NCBI RefSeq assembly: GCF_003255815.1
Contig: NC_037673.1
Location: forward strand, 163,421,427 to 163,485,426
Reading direction: 5' to 3'
DNA: 64,000 bases
DNA from: Theropithecus gelada
Taxonomy: Eukaryota; Chordata; Mammalia; Primates; Cercopithecidae
This document shows, piece by piece, positions 12,263 through 25,032 of this stretch; position 1 is the stretch's first letter; every line of letters starts with the position of its first letter. A program made the translations under genes and the position numbers. Under the pieces are notes generated by a model, which saw only the letters and a list, made by a program, of their open reading frames with translations, was not told the origin of the DNA and did no database searches.

Positions 12263-12478
12263 CAGAGGTTAGCATACTGTGGCCTGGGAGTCAAATGGAA
12301 CTTGCTGGCTGTTTTTGTAAATAAAGTTTTATTGAAACACAGCCATGCCCATTCATTTCCGTATTATCTATGACTGCTTTTGGGTTACAATGGTGGAGCT
12401 CAGTAGTAGTAACATATCCTATAATGAGAAAAAAGATTTACTGTCTGGATCTTTACAGAAGATGTTTGTTGATCCCTG
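12263..12478 (+). mobile_element. MER3-like hAT DNA transposon
   Basis: A 216-bp element starting CAGAGGTTAGCATACTGTGG and ending TTTGTTGATCCCTG, with the internal AATAAAGTTTTATTGAAACA and CCCATTCATTTCCGTATTAT blocks of a well-known hAT-Charlie family. Near 8-bp duplications (ACATAATAG on the left, ACATATAG on the right) fit hAT insertion. Confidence 0.85.
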
Positions 12479-12521
12479 ACATATAGCATTGCTAGGCCTC
12501 AGCACATCCTTTCCAAAAGAT

Positions 12522-12522
12522 A

Positions 12523-12565
<43 letters not shown>
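12522..12565 (+). repeat. (CA)n microsatellite
   Basis: About 22 CA units with one interruption near the left end. Confidence 0.97.
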
Positions 12566-12567
<2 letters not shown>

Positions 12568-12914
12568 TTTTTCTTCAGTAGGGCATTGATTTTCATTTCA
12601 CATTGTTTCAGGAGCCAACTCCTACACTCTGAGTATTATTTAAAATTTTTCCAAGAAGTTAACAATATTTACACTTTGTTTCCTAATTAAGGAAGCAGAG
12701 CTACCTTGAAAGAGAACGTTTATGTTGTAATTTTTTTGACAGAGCAGGAAGAAAATACGTCACAAAATTTCTGTGAAAATTCTTATGTAAATGCTGCAAA
12801 TTAACAACAGACCTGAAAGATACATTCGGGGCAGTTAACAGCTAAGAAAGACAACAATGGCTCAAAGGCCTTTTAAACATTTTTCCCATCATTTTTTTGA
12901 GATGTCTTGTAAAC

Positions 12915-13060
12915 ACACAGCTATTTTTAACAAAGCTTTATTGGGCGCTCTTTAATGCTGGGTTCTCTGCCAGCTACTGGAGATTTATTGGCAAGAGGCA
13001 AGGTCCCTGCCCTCACAGAAAATCTGATACACAGAGCAAAATGATCTTGTTATCATCCTT
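12915..13060 (-). mobile_element. L2 LINE fragment
   Basis: Antisense L2 end: CTTTATTGGGCGCTCTTTAA, GCCAGCTACTGGAGATTTAT and AGGTCCCTGCCCTCACAGAA. Confidence 0.7.
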
Positions 13061-13165
13061 TTCTGGATTTTACACCTTGGTTCTTGCCCCATGTCATCAT
13101 TGAAGCAAGACTTTAATGAATATTATATGCTTACTCATAGTAGTAAAATAGTAGAAAATAGTGAC

Positions 13166-13186
13166 TACACACACACACACACACAA
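13166..13186 (+). repeat. Short (CA)n tract
   Basis: About ten CA units. Confidence 0.9.
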
Positions 13187-13189
13187 TCA

Positions 13190-14000
13190 GAATCACAACA
13201 AAAATGATGAAAGTACATTGTACTGTGGGTCCTCCCTCCCCTACCTTTTTGGCTGTAAAGGTAAAAAGGATTTATAATACCCAGTATATTTCATTCCACT
13301 CTGAAAGTCTCCAAGGATTATCTTCCTTCTCCACTCATTCACTGTCTTCTTCTCTGGATATGCCTCTTTTACATTCTTCCCCACAAGGTCTGTAAATTCT
13401 TCTGGTTTCATTCTCTGTACTTACTTACTCTCTTAAGACCCTTCTCTCTTCATTATGCAGAGAAATTTAGAACCACCCGAGTACTTCGACTTCTATATCT
13501 CCACATCCATTGTTTAGGTATAAGAAACAACTGAATTCCCAGTTACCAGGATCAGGTAGTGAGATACCTGAACAAGTAGTGAGATAATTATAAACAACTC
13601 ATCTTTTTCATGTCATTTCTCCTTATCATATGTGGTATCATTTCTGTGATGAACCCAGTATGGTGTATATACAATACAGGCCAAGTGCATCTAATTTAAG
13701 AATGAGTGATGCAATTAGAACACCTCAGTTTCATATTTTCAGTGTTCAGTGGAACTGTTTCATGCAACAAAAGTAGGATACCAAATGGGTTATTAATATT
13801 TGTGTTTCTATGCTAAGAAAGTGCCACACTGCTAACTCTTTAGAGCTCAGAAATACAGCAACCTAACATATCATTTAGAATACTGGTACTTAACTTGCAC
13901 TTTAAGGATCATGAAGTAACCACTACTGTTATTGTTCATGGCCAGATGGTAATAGTAATAATTGACATTAGTAGTAAGGGGGTGGTGGTGATGGTAAAGT
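13190..14000. other. Intronic stretch, nothing recognised
   Basis: Unique sequence with no gene or repeat recognised. Confidence 0.4.
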
Positions 14001-14004
14001 CTGC

Positions 14005-14125
14005 CGCTAATTAAGCATCTATTATTAGGAGATTCACACTTACCTGTTTGGCATGCTCATAATGCCTTCAAGGTAGATACGTTATCCCCACTTTCCAGAT
14101 GTGGCAACTGAGGCCTATTTCCCTC
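14005..14125 (-). mobile_element. MIR SINE fragment
   Basis: Antisense MIR: GCTCATAATGCCTTCAAGGT, TATCCCCACTTTCCAGATGT, GGCAACTGAGGCC. Confidence 0.7.
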
Positions 14126-14404
14126 AATTCTTCTTTGACTCTTCATCATGATCTCTCTCTCCTGTATCCAGTGTTCATGCTATATTCGAGGCACTGGAAT
14201 ATACTGCTTCCTTGATTGGATGGTCCCCTTACCCTTGATGTGGATGTTCCCACATCAAGATTGTAATGTGGCTAGTAACTTCCTGAGGCAACTGCATTGG
14301 ATTGAAGGAACTAGGTTCTTGGACAATTACACATTCAGTGGCCAAAGGGCAGGGGAGGATGCTCTAAGACTGCTGTTTTCTCTGCCGCTTCTCTTTGTAA
14401 TGAA

Positions 14405-14625
14405 GACAGGCCTTGGAGTTAGGCAGCTATCAGTCCCAATCTTGATGTGAGCACTTTTTAAATGTCTGGAATTAACAACTAACTTAACCTCTCGGAGTTT
14501 ACATTTTTCCATCTCTAAAACACAGCTAAGAATATCTATGTTGCAGGATGGTTCTATTAGTGATAATTTACTTTAGGAGCCTAACTCAAGGCCTGGTGAC
14601 TGGCAGGCATTCATGAAAATGGGAG
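14405..14625 (+). mobile_element. MIR SINE
   Basis: Sense MIR: CTTGGAGTTAGGCAGCTATC, ACTTAACCTCTCGGAGTTTA, TTTTTCCATCTCTAAAACAC and a 3' part GGCCTGGTGACTGGCAGGCA. Confidence 0.75.
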
Positions 14626-14629
14626 CTTG

Positions 14630-15744
14630 ATTTGGCGATGATTTTGACGTTACATCCTCTAGTGTTGCTGTCAATCTCATTTACAGAAAGGGGCACATTC
14701 AATGGAAATGGAAAGAGAGTGTTCAGTCTTTTCCTTCGTTAGGTTTTGAGGCTGCAGGCTCATGGGCTTGCTCTGCTGCCTCTCCGAGAGTTCTGCATGG
14801 TGAGGAGGAGTGGGGAGGGACTGTCTTTCCGGTTATGGTAACTTAGCCAGTGCCTAAGTTACAGCCATCTGTTCGTCTCCTGATCTCAGGAGGCACATAG
14901 GAAAATGGGAGGAGAGCTGATGGCTCTGCATGTGGGGAAGGTGGAGCTGAAGAGGAAAAGCCTTCAGTAAACCTCCACATTTCATATTGAAATTTTTGCA
15001 GGAGGTGTAACCATGCTGGCTTTCTTGAATGTTAAACAGTTTGGACTGGAGAGGGGGAAAAAAAGGCATGGAATTAGATGAACTACCAATCTGATATAGA
15101 TATTTGCCTTTTCATTGCTATTCAAATAAGAACACACACAAACACATAAGCTTACACTATCATGACAAATATCTAGATTCATAAGGTACGTGTTATCCCT
15201 TTGTGGCTTTTGTTGATTTGGACTGCTAGTATGTAAAAAATGTTTTTCATTTCACAATTCATAAAATTCATAGACAGCAGATCCTGGCTCTGCTCTCACC
15301 ATTTCCTGTGCAAATGGCTCCAGGGACCTTAACATATTCTAAAAGGCAGGAACATGTAGCTCTGAAGCTGGAGAGCAAAACACAATTGTGAATTTGCTCA
15401 TTCTTTCTTGCTCTGGACATTAACCAGAGTTGGCTTTTTATCCCCAGACATGTCAGAATAATGGCACAAAGGAACAGGAAGCGAATTTCCTTTGACCTCT
15501 TATTTACTATTGCATTAAATTACTAGGCCACTGTCTCCCACTTCTGTAGATTTTAAACCAGATTTTCCTTGGTCTACCCAGAGGTCACAGGGATATGCTG
15601 TCTCTAAATATTTTGGATTGTATCTATGCTTAGAATTACACGTAAGTGTTTCTAAGACAAGACTGGAAATCTTAGAATACCAGTTTTCACACTGTGTCCA
15701 TCAGGCCTTTCTTGGGGATGGAAGGAGGCAGAGTGAGACTCCAA
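14630..15744. other. Intronic stretch, nothing recognised
   Basis: Unique sequence apart from a short AC-rich run near 15130. No gene or repeat family recognised. Confidence 0.4.
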
Positions 15745-15780
15745 CTTCATCCCCTATCTCAGCTTCATCCCCTATCTCAG
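15745..15780 (+). repeat. 18-bp perfect tandem duplication
   Basis: CTTCATCCCCTATCTCAG occurs twice in direct succession (15745-15762 and 15763-15780) with no mismatch, suggesting a recent slippage event. Confidence 0.95.
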
Positions 15781-17500
15781 CCTTTTGTGTAGGGCTCCGC
15801 GTTACATTCCAATTGGTACTTTAAATATTTTTAAATAAACCATTTTTATGCAAAAGTTCTAACACACAAGAATGGGATGCACTGTTTTCAGATTGACTTA
15901 GTTTTTCTGCTTTTGGGAAACAGGCAGACTTCACAGAGGAATAAAGGATAAAGGCACCATGCATGATCCATTACATTTTCTTAAACAGAAAAACATGTCA
16001 CCTGCAATATTTAAGAAACAGGTTGGCAATCCAATTAACGTGTTATCAGAAGGAAGAAAGGTCTTGTACAACAGTTTTCTGATTGAGTTTTTAAAATATA
16101 TATTTTTGACTGTAAACATGCTCATCTAATAAAACTTTTTATTAGAATTATAAAATACCTGTGACATCAGCTCAAATTAAGAAATAAGAAAGCTTGATTC
16201 ACGTGTCATAATTTTTAAGTAGGGAAGAAAGGTGGTCACATCCATCCCCGCTTAGATTTAACAGATTGCCTCTCAATTTACAGGGCCATTTGGAAATGGC
16301 TGGCTCTCCTGGTACCATACATCCTAAAGGTACACAGTCAATTTAGAAGATACAAATATTTAAGAACAATGAAACAATGCCTGGGGTGTGATCAAAGACC
16401 AATGATGCGAGAGATACAAATTTAAACAACTGTCTGTAGTATTTGTTCTGACAGGGAAAACATGGATTTCCATTGGATTCACCTAAAATTCACCTATGCA
16501 TCCTATTGCACCCATTTACACACACACACACAAACAGGTACACTCACATATACAATGGCACACACACACACACATACTCACACATGCACATCTCAAATGG
16601 GCTGTCAGAGATTAACAAGTCAACCTCCTTAAGTAGTAGGATATTCTGAGAAGTTAATCATGAACAGTGTTACAGCTCATAGGATTAGTTAATTAGACAG
16701 AGGCTTGCAGGCAAGATCGCTGTAGTCTGTTTTGCTAAAGTGATGGAACCCACTTAGGCAACTGATGAAAAAAGCAGTGTGAACACTCTTCAAGGGAGGA
16801 AATGTGGAATGTAACAGAATAAAGCCCCAGCATAGCAGTAACGAGCTGGCAGCGGTATTGTCATCCGGTGATTGCCATTTGTCAGTGGCAGAAAAGGTGG
16901 AGGCTTGGGGAAAAGATTGACAATTTTGGTTACCATCTTTCCTACTGCTTCAAGGCAATTTTAATTACTTTTTAAATGCAGTCTCTAAACTTGCATTTCC
17001 CCACGTGAATTGTTGACCTTAACTTTGAAGGACAACTATGCTGAGAGTGCTTACTCATCATAAGCAATAAATGCATTTTATTAAAAAATGGATATTCAAC
17101 CATATTAAGATTAAGAGTAGTATCTTATTACTTTAGAATTGTCTTAAAAAGTATGTTGGCAAATGTGGTTTCTTATATTGTAACTAGCTTTTCGGGATCC
17201 TTTCCAGGAGCCACAAAAGTGTTTCTTTTTCCTTTATACCAAAACGCATAAATATAAAGACTATATTGTCCAAGCAGAGGTTTCAAATAAATAAAGAAGC
17301 CTGGCTATACAATTGAAAAGGGTGGTAAAATAATGACAATAATAATTTTTAAAAAGGGGTGTATGTGTATCCAGTTTAAAATTGTAAATGACCTTCCAAA
17401 TAGGTATTTATTTTCATGATGGAATTTGAGGCCAAGTATGTGGCACTGCATGATTTTTTTAAAGTAGGCTTTGTACTTTGCTACAACTGTCAAATCATAT
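15781..17500. other. Intronic stretch, largely unrecognised
   Basis: Unique DNA with two short AC-rich microsatellites at about 16518-16530 and 16559-16575. No gene seen. Confidence 0.4.
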
Positions 17501-18540
17501 GCAGCCGGAAAGAAGTAATACAGAGATATCCAATGGACAATGACTAATGATGCATCCCTTTAGTCAATTTCCACCAATAGCAACATCTCGCACACTGTAG
17601 TACAATGTCACAATGAAGATATTGACATTGATACAGCCAAGATCCAAAACATTTCCATCACAAAGGGATTCCACATGTTGCCCATTTATAGCCATACTGA
17701 CTTCTTCCACACCATCATACCCTTCTTAGCCCTGACAGCCACTAACCTGTCCTCCTATTCTATAATTTTGTGATTTCCAGAATGTTATGTAAGTGGAGCC
17801 ATGCCATCAGCATATAATCTTTAGGACTGCTTTTTTCACTCAGGATTCTTCTCTGGAGATTCACACTGATGGTTCTGTGACTCTCTAGTGCATTCCTCTT
17901 CACTGCTGAGCAGTATTTCATGGCTTGGGTATACCACAGTTTGTTTAACTAGTCACCCATTGAAGAACACTTGGGTTGTTTCCAGTTTGGGGCTAACGAA
18001 TGAACATTTTGCTATAAATGTTGCGTACAGGTTTTTGTATGAACATAAGTTTTCATTTCTCTGGGATCAATGCCCAGGAGTACTATTACTGGGTTATATG
18101 GTAGTTATGCATTTAATTTTTTCTTTTCTTTTTTTTAGTTTTTAAGAAACTGGCCAACTGCCTTCCAGAGTCACTGCATGAGTGATCCAGTTTTTCCTCA
18201 TCCTTGCCAGTAATTAATGCTACCATTTAAAAAAAAAATTAGCTATTATAATAAGTTTGTAGTAATGTCTCATTGTGGAATCATCTATATTTTTCATGGC
18301 TAATGATGAACATGTTTTCATATGTTTATCTGCCATTTATATATCCTATACAGTGAAATATGACTTGATGTCTTTTGCCAATATTCTAATTGTATTGTTT
18401 ACATTCGTTTTACGGTTGAGTTTTGAGAAATATTTATATATTCTCAGTATTTATCCTTTCTCAGATGTATGGTTTGCACATACATTCCTGTCTGTAGACT
18501 GTCCTTTAATCCTTTTAACAGGGTCATTTACCCTGTCAGA

Positions 18541-19125
18541 AGAACATATATACATATAAATATATAAATACATATATACATATATACCATATATGGTGTA
18601 TAAAATATATATACCAATAAATATATATTATATATTATGTGTATATTATATATTATATGTATATAGATTATATACATTATATTATATTGGATATAACATT
18701 ATATTATATAGTATATGGTATATAATAATATTATATTATATATAATATAATATACAAAGTATTTATTGGTACATATTTTTTATATAAAATATATAAAAAT
18801 ATATATGTATATAATATATATTTATATATTATATACTATATACCATATATGGTGTATAATGCATATATGTATTATTATACATTCTATTATACATATACAT
18901 GATATACATAGTATACACCATACATACCATAATATATATCATATATATTATATACCATATATACCATATAGGGTATATATTACATAATGGTATATTATAT
19001 ATAAAATATATATTATATGGTATAAAATATATATTATATGGTATATAATATACCATATGTATGGTATATAATATACCATATGTATGGTATATAATGTATA
19101 TATACACAAATATATATATATTTAA
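18541..19125. repeat. AT-rich palindromic micro/minisatellite
   Basis: About 580 bases of almost pure A/T with TATA-type units, repeated CCATATATGG palindromes (near 18588 and 18842) and a 25-bp unit built on TACCATATGTATGGTATATA repeated near 19040-19095. It expanded inside the L1 3' region. Confidence 0.93.
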
Positions 19126-19870
19126 ACTAAGTTAAGAAGTTTTTTATTGTTTGTTTGTTATTCCCTGTGGCTGTTCAATTGCTCCAACACCCTTTGTTGA
19201 AAATGCTGTCTTACCTTCATTGAATTGCTTTTGCACCTTTCTTAAAAATGAGTTGGACAGAGTTGTGTGGGTATGTACCTGGGTTCTCTATTCTATCCAT
19301 TAATATGTGTGTCTATTTCTCCAAGACCACACAGTATTGATTCCTGTGGCTCTATGAGTCTTAAAATTGGATAGATTCATTCCTCCCACTTTCTTCTCTC
19401 TCAAAGAATTGTTTTAACTATTCCAGTTTTTGTGCCTTTGTGTATATACTTTAAGATAAACTTATCTATACCTAAAAAATTTTTGCTAAGAGTTGGTAGG
19501 AATTTCATTCAATCTGTATAACAATTTGAGGAGAATTGATATTTTTACTCTGTTGAGTCTTTCAATCCATGACACAATATGTGTCTTCATTTATTTAGAT
19601 CTTCTATAATTTCTTTTATCAGTGTTGTGTAGTTTGCACCATATAATTTCTATGCACGTTTTGAAAGCTGTATATCTAAGTATTTCATTTTGTTAGGATT
19701 CTAAGTGGTTTGTGTTTTGATTTCCAGTGCCCATGTGTTCATTGCTAGTGTATTGAAATGCGATTGATTTTTACATTTTTATCTTATATCCTGTGACTTT
19801 GAGGAACTTGCGTATATTAGTTCTAGGAGTTTCCTTGTAGATTCCTTGAGATTTTTCTTCATATTCAATC

Positions 19871-19889
19871 ATGTCATCTGTAAACAGGG
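19871..19889 (-). other. L1 reverse transcriptase F-T-D-D box (relic)
   Basis: Reverse complement reads CTGTTTACAGATGACATG, giving LFTDDM. Active L1 enzymes have LFADDM here; the two aspartates are kept and the alanine codon has changed to threonine. It fixes the orientation of the L1 as minus. Confidence 0.85.
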
Positions 19890-20224
19890 AAAGTTTTAGG
19901 TATTTCTTTCTGATCTATATGCTTCTTATTTTCCTTTCTTGTGTTATTGCACTATCTAGAAGTTCCAGCACCATGTTCAACAAGAGTGGTGAGAGCAGAC
20001 ATCATTATGTCTTTGAATTCTCAGGGGAGATACTGTGACTAGAATTTTTTTAGCCTTTTAATACAATGAATTACATTCATTGCCTTTAAAATATTGAATT
20101 CTGAGACTTGCATCCTCAGAATAAATCTCTTTTGTTCATGATGTAATTGTGTTTATATATTACTGATTTTTTATTTGCTATCATAAGGATTTTTTGCATC
20201 TATATACCAAGGGAATATTAGTCT

Positions 20225-20258
20225 TTAGCTTTCTTTTCTTTTCTTTTCTTTCTTTTGC
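20225..20258 (+). repeat. (TTTTC)n simple repeat
   Basis: Short run of TTTTC units within the L1. Confidence 0.85.
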
Positions 20259-20435
20259 TCTTTCTTTTTGTACTATTTTTGTCTTGTTTAATCATGAGGG
20301 TAATAAGTAGCTTCATAAAATAAATTGGAAAATGATCCCCTTCTAATTTCCTGGAAGAGATGTCAAGAACTGGTGTCAATTCTTTTTTAAATATTTGGTA
20401 AAATTCTCTATTGAAACCAGCTGAGCCTGTTCATT

Positions 20436-20487
20436 GTGTGTTGTGTGTGTCTGTGTGTCCGTGTGTGTCTGACAGAGAGAGAGAGAC
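20436..20487 (+). repeat. (TG)n followed by (AG)n
   Basis: GTGTGTTGTGTGTGTCTGTG-type run that passes directly into AGAGAGAGAGAG. Confidence 0.9.
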
Positions 20488-20640
20488 TTGTAACATTATA
20501 AATTCAATTTCATTAATAACTATAAGATCATTCAAATGATCTATGTAATATTTCATATTGGAAGAGTTGTAATACTTTGAGTTTTTTGAGTAGTTAGTCC
20601 ATTTGTCAAAGTTATATTGTGTATCGATCTGTTTATAGTA

Positions 20641-21120
20641 CAATCACCTCTCGGCATCCACGGGGAATTAGTTCCACGATGTCCCATAGATACTGAAATC
20701 CACGAATACTCAAGTCTCTTATATGAAATGGTGAACTTGCATATAACCTATGATATTCTTCTGTATGCTTTAAATCATCTCTAGATTACTTATATGCCTA
20801 ATATAATGTAAATGCTATGTATAGTTTTGTTATATTTATTATTTATTGATTTTTGCATCCACTGTCATTCAGATCCTTTTCCCCTATAGATAAGTTATAA
20901 TTTTTTTCTCACTCTTTCAATATTTTTTTCTCTGCCTTTAGTTTTCAGAAGTTTGACTATGGATGCAATAGATTTAGTGTTTACTGATTTTTATGTGTAT
21001 GATTTTTTATTGTTGTATGGTTATTTTTTTATTTTTCCCAAATATTTTTGATCCACAGTTGGTGGAATATGAGGCTGATTGAATCTGATATGGCAAAACC
21101 CATGGATATGGTGGGCCAGC
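20641..21120 (+). mobile_element. MER2-type Tigger/pogo DNA transposon, with an inserted segment
   Basis: It starts CAATCACCTCTCGGCATCCA, includes the TTTAAATCATCTCTAGATTA and ATGTAAATGCTATGTATAG blocks, and ends near GGTGGGCCAGC, flanked by TA on both sides (20639-20640, 21121-21122), the pogo target. MER2 is about 345 bp; this copy is about 480 bp because a foreign segment of about 125-138 bp sits at 20855-20979. Confidence 0.88.
20855..20979 (+). repeat. Copy of an L1 segment inserted in MER2
   Basis: Bases 20859-20971 match 23344-23456 at roughly 90% identity over about 113 bp, sharing TTTTCCCCTATAGATAAGTT and CCTTTAGTTTTCAGAAGTT. The insert is bounded by TTTATTGATTTTT (20842-20854) and TTTACTGATTTTT (20980-20992), a 12/13 direct repeat resembling a target-site duplication. 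There is no A tail. Confidence 0.85.
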
Positions 21121-22215
21121 TATGTTCTCTAATTATCTTGTTCATGTCTTCAGGGCCTGTAATGATATCTCCTGTTTTATTCCTGATGTGGATAATTTGT
21201 GTCTTCTATTTTTCTCTTTGTCAGTCTTCCTAGAGGTTTGTCTTTCTTACTGATCTTTTCAAGGAAACAAATTTTTAATTGCTTTTCTCTATTGTTTTTC
21301 TGTTTTCAGTTTTATTGATTTGGGTCTTATGTTTATTATTCCCTCCCCTTTTTTTGCATTATGTCTTTTTCTTCTTATTTTTTCTTAGTTTTTGAAATGG
21401 GAGCTTATATTATTGATTTGAGGCTGTTTCTGTTGTTGTCCAGCGTATGCATTTACTTCTATAAACTTCCCTTTCATCACCGCTTTAACTGTATCCTGCA
21501 AATACTGATACTGTATTTTCAGTTTTATTCACTTTAATGTATATTTTGATTTTTTCTTTGGGAATTCCTTGACCCATGGATTATCTAGAAGCGTGTTGTT
21601 TAGTTTTCAAGTGTGTGGAGATTTTCTTCTTATTTTCTATTATTGATTCTAGTTTTATTCCATTGTTGTCAGGGAACATACTCTGTATGATTTTAATTCT
21701 TTAAAAATTTTTGAGGTATGTTTTATGGTCCAAGATATGGTTGATATTGATATAAACTCCATGCCCACTTGAGAAAAATTTATAACCTGCTGTTGTTGGG
21801 AGGAGAGTTGTGTCAATGTTGATTTATCTTGTTGGCTCATGGTGTTGTTGGGATCTTCTATATCCTTCCTGATTTTTCCATTTAAATATTCTATTAATTT
21901 TGAAGACCTGGGTGTTGAGAACTCAAATACAATTGTGCATTAAATATTTTTTCAGTTATATCATTTTTTGTTTCACATATTTTGCAGATATGTTTTTGGG
22001 GGTCATACATATTTAGAATTGCCACGTCCTCTTGGAAGATTTACCCTTTTATAATGCTCCTATCTCTGGTAATTTCTTTGCCTGTAAGGTTCACTTAATC
22101 CAATATTAATATAGTCATTCCTGCTTTCTTTTGATTGACATTTGCATTATACCTTTTCTTTTTTTTAGTTTTATTTTCAATGTGCCTGGATTGTTATATA
22201 TAAAATGACTTTCTT

Positions 22216-22521
22216 GGTGGAGCACGGTGGCTCGTGACTGTAATCTCAGCACTTTGGGAGGCTGAGGAGGGTAGATTGCTTGGGCCCAGGAGTTCAAGAC
22301 CAGCCTTGACAACATGGCAAAATTCCATCTCCATAAAAAACACAAAAATTAGCCAGGCAAGGTGGCACACGCTTGTAGTCCCAGCTACTCAGGAAGTTAA
22401 GAAAGTTAAGACAAGAACATTGCTTGTGTCTGGGAAGTCGAGGCTGCAGTGGGTTGTGGTTGTGCCACTGCACTCCAGCCTGGGTGATAGAATGAGACCT
22501 TGTCAAAAGATAAAATGAAAC
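22216..22521 (+). mobile_element. AluJ, full length
   Basis: Perfect 14-bp duplications AAAATGACTTTCTT at 22202-22215 and 22522-22535. The left arm has the GCTTGGGCCCAGGAGTTCAA segment typical of the oldest Alu class, and CpGs are lost. It contains a local GAAGTTAAGAAAGTTAAGA duplication near 22392. Confidence 0.93.
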
Positions 22522-23343
22522 AAAATGACTTTCTTATTGGCACCATAGAGTTGGGTCATGTTTTTAATTCACTTTGCCAGTCTTTGTCTTTTAATCAATA
22601 TATTAAGACCATTGACATTTAAAAAAAAGCATTGCTATTTTAGGACTTAAGTTTGCCCTTTTATTTTTAATTTTCTGTGTGTTCTCATATTCTCTGCACT
22701 TTTCATACTTCTGTTTTATTTTTCCTACTTTCTTATGGGTTACTGAACAGTTTATAGGGCTCCAGTTTTACTTACCTATAGTAATTTTGAGCGCATCTCT
22801 TTGTATAGTTTTTGTAGTTGCTACATTGTACATACATATCTTATCACAGTCTACTCCTTTCATCATTTTACTAGTTTGAATAAAGTGTGGAAGCCTTCCC
22901 TTCCTTTACATTCTCTGACCCTCCCCTATTTATAATATAATTTATTAAATATATTATCTACATACATTTAGAATCATATCCCAGAGTGTTTTAATTTTTG
23001 CTTCAACTATCGAAAAATTCTTAAAAACTCAAAAGGAGAAAGTTTATTACATTTGCTCGTATTTTTGCTTTCCACATTCTCACTAACTCTTGGTGTTCCA
23101 AGATTCCTCCTTTTATGGTTTTCTTTCTATTTAGAGAACTAACTCTTTAGCTATTTTAAAAAATAGGTCTACTGGTGACCAAGTCTCTTAATTGTCCTCC
23201 ATCTGATAATTTCTTGAACTTTATTTCATTCCAGAAGGATATTTTCATTGAATATAGGATTCTAGTTTGAAGACTCTTTTCTTTCAGCACTTGAAAAGTG
23301 TTGTGCTACTTTCTAATGACCTCCATGGTTTCTGATAACGAGT

Positions 23344-23456
23344 CCACTGTCGTTCAGATCATTTTCCCCTATAGATAAGTTGTAATTTTTTTTTCTAACC
23401 CTTTCAATATTTTTTCACTGCCTTTAGTTTTCAGAAGTTAGACTATGGATGCAATT
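23344..23456 (+). repeat. Partner copy of the segment found inside MER2
   Basis: Lies in the upstream part of the L1 in the context expected for this L1, so it is probably the older copy or represents the same L1 family. See the entry at 20855. Confidence 0.85.
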
Positions 23457-23647
23457 GGATCTGTCCTGCATTGGATTCACTCAGCTTTCTGAATAGGTAC
23501 TTTTATGCCTTTTGCAAAGTTGGGATATATACAGCTGCATTTTCAGCACTTTTCCGGCCCCTCCTTCTTTCTCCTCCTGGGACTCTGATGACATGAACAT
23601 TAGGCATTTTATCATCACTCTATAGGTCCCTTCAGGTCCCTAAGTGA

Positions 23648-23992
<345 letters not shown>

Positions 23993-25032
23993 TGTTGTAT
24001 ATATTGGGGTAATTTCTACTGATTATTTGCAAGTTCTCTCATTCTTTTCTTTTTGCCCCCTCTTTGCTGTTAAGTCAATCTACCATCTATTGAGAGTTTT
24101 GTTTTGTTTGGGGTTATTGTATATTTCAGTTCTGAAATTTTCACTGGGGTCTTCTTTACATCTTCTATTTGGTTCCTGAGAATTTCCATTTCTTTGATGA
24201 GACTTTCTGTTTTCCATGTTTCAAGTGTGCCCATAATTGTCCATTGAAGCAATTTCATGATGGTTGCTTATATCAGATAATACTGACATCTTTGTCATCT
24301 CAGCGTTGGCATCTATTGAATGTCTTTTTCCTTTTAGCTTAAGAACTTCCTGACTTTTGGTATGACAAGTGATTTTTTATTGAAACCTGGACATTTGGGA
24401 TATTATGTTATGAGACTCTGGTTCTTATTTAAACCTTCTGTTTTAGCTGATTTTCTCTAACATGGCTGTTGACAGAGAAAGGGGGAACTTACCTCATTAC
24501 TGCCAAATTCTCTGCTCAGCTTTTGTCAACATTCAAAGGTTGGGAGTTTCTTCTTAGATGCCGAGGGGGAAGCTAACCCAGGGGATAGAAGAATGGAAGT
24601 TCTGGCTCCCCACGAGACACGCAGTGATACCTCTCTGGGTGGTAGGGGTAGGAATGCTTCAGTACTGCTTACTACATGGCATCTGCTGACACCATAGGGG
24701 GCAAGAGGACTCACCACAGGAGGACCGTGAAAATTTCTGACTCTCCCAAACCTTCTTCCACACCACCCCAGTGGAGAAGGGGAGGAGTGCTCAGTGGGGG
24801 TGGACGAAGAGGAGAGCTTCACTACTTCCTGGAAGGGGCTGAAAGCCCTGGCTCTCCTGTATTCTGGTTGAGGTTGGTGCCTACTTGCAGCCTCATTTTC
24901 ATAGAATGGTGAGCTTCCCACTTGGCTTTTGCTGCTGAAGATGGGGGTGGGGCCACAGTCCGTTTCCATGGTGTGTGGCTGGAGTGGGGTAGAGATTGTC
25001 TCAACGTTTTCTTTCTTGTGAGCCCGCCCTTT

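Noticed and set aside
18766..19107. Ile/Tyr/His-rich frames on both strands
   Set aside because: Translations of the AT-rich palindromic repeat.
18541..19125. CRISPR-like array
   Set aside because: The repeats are a low-complexity A/T tandem with no unique spacers, in a primate nuclear context.
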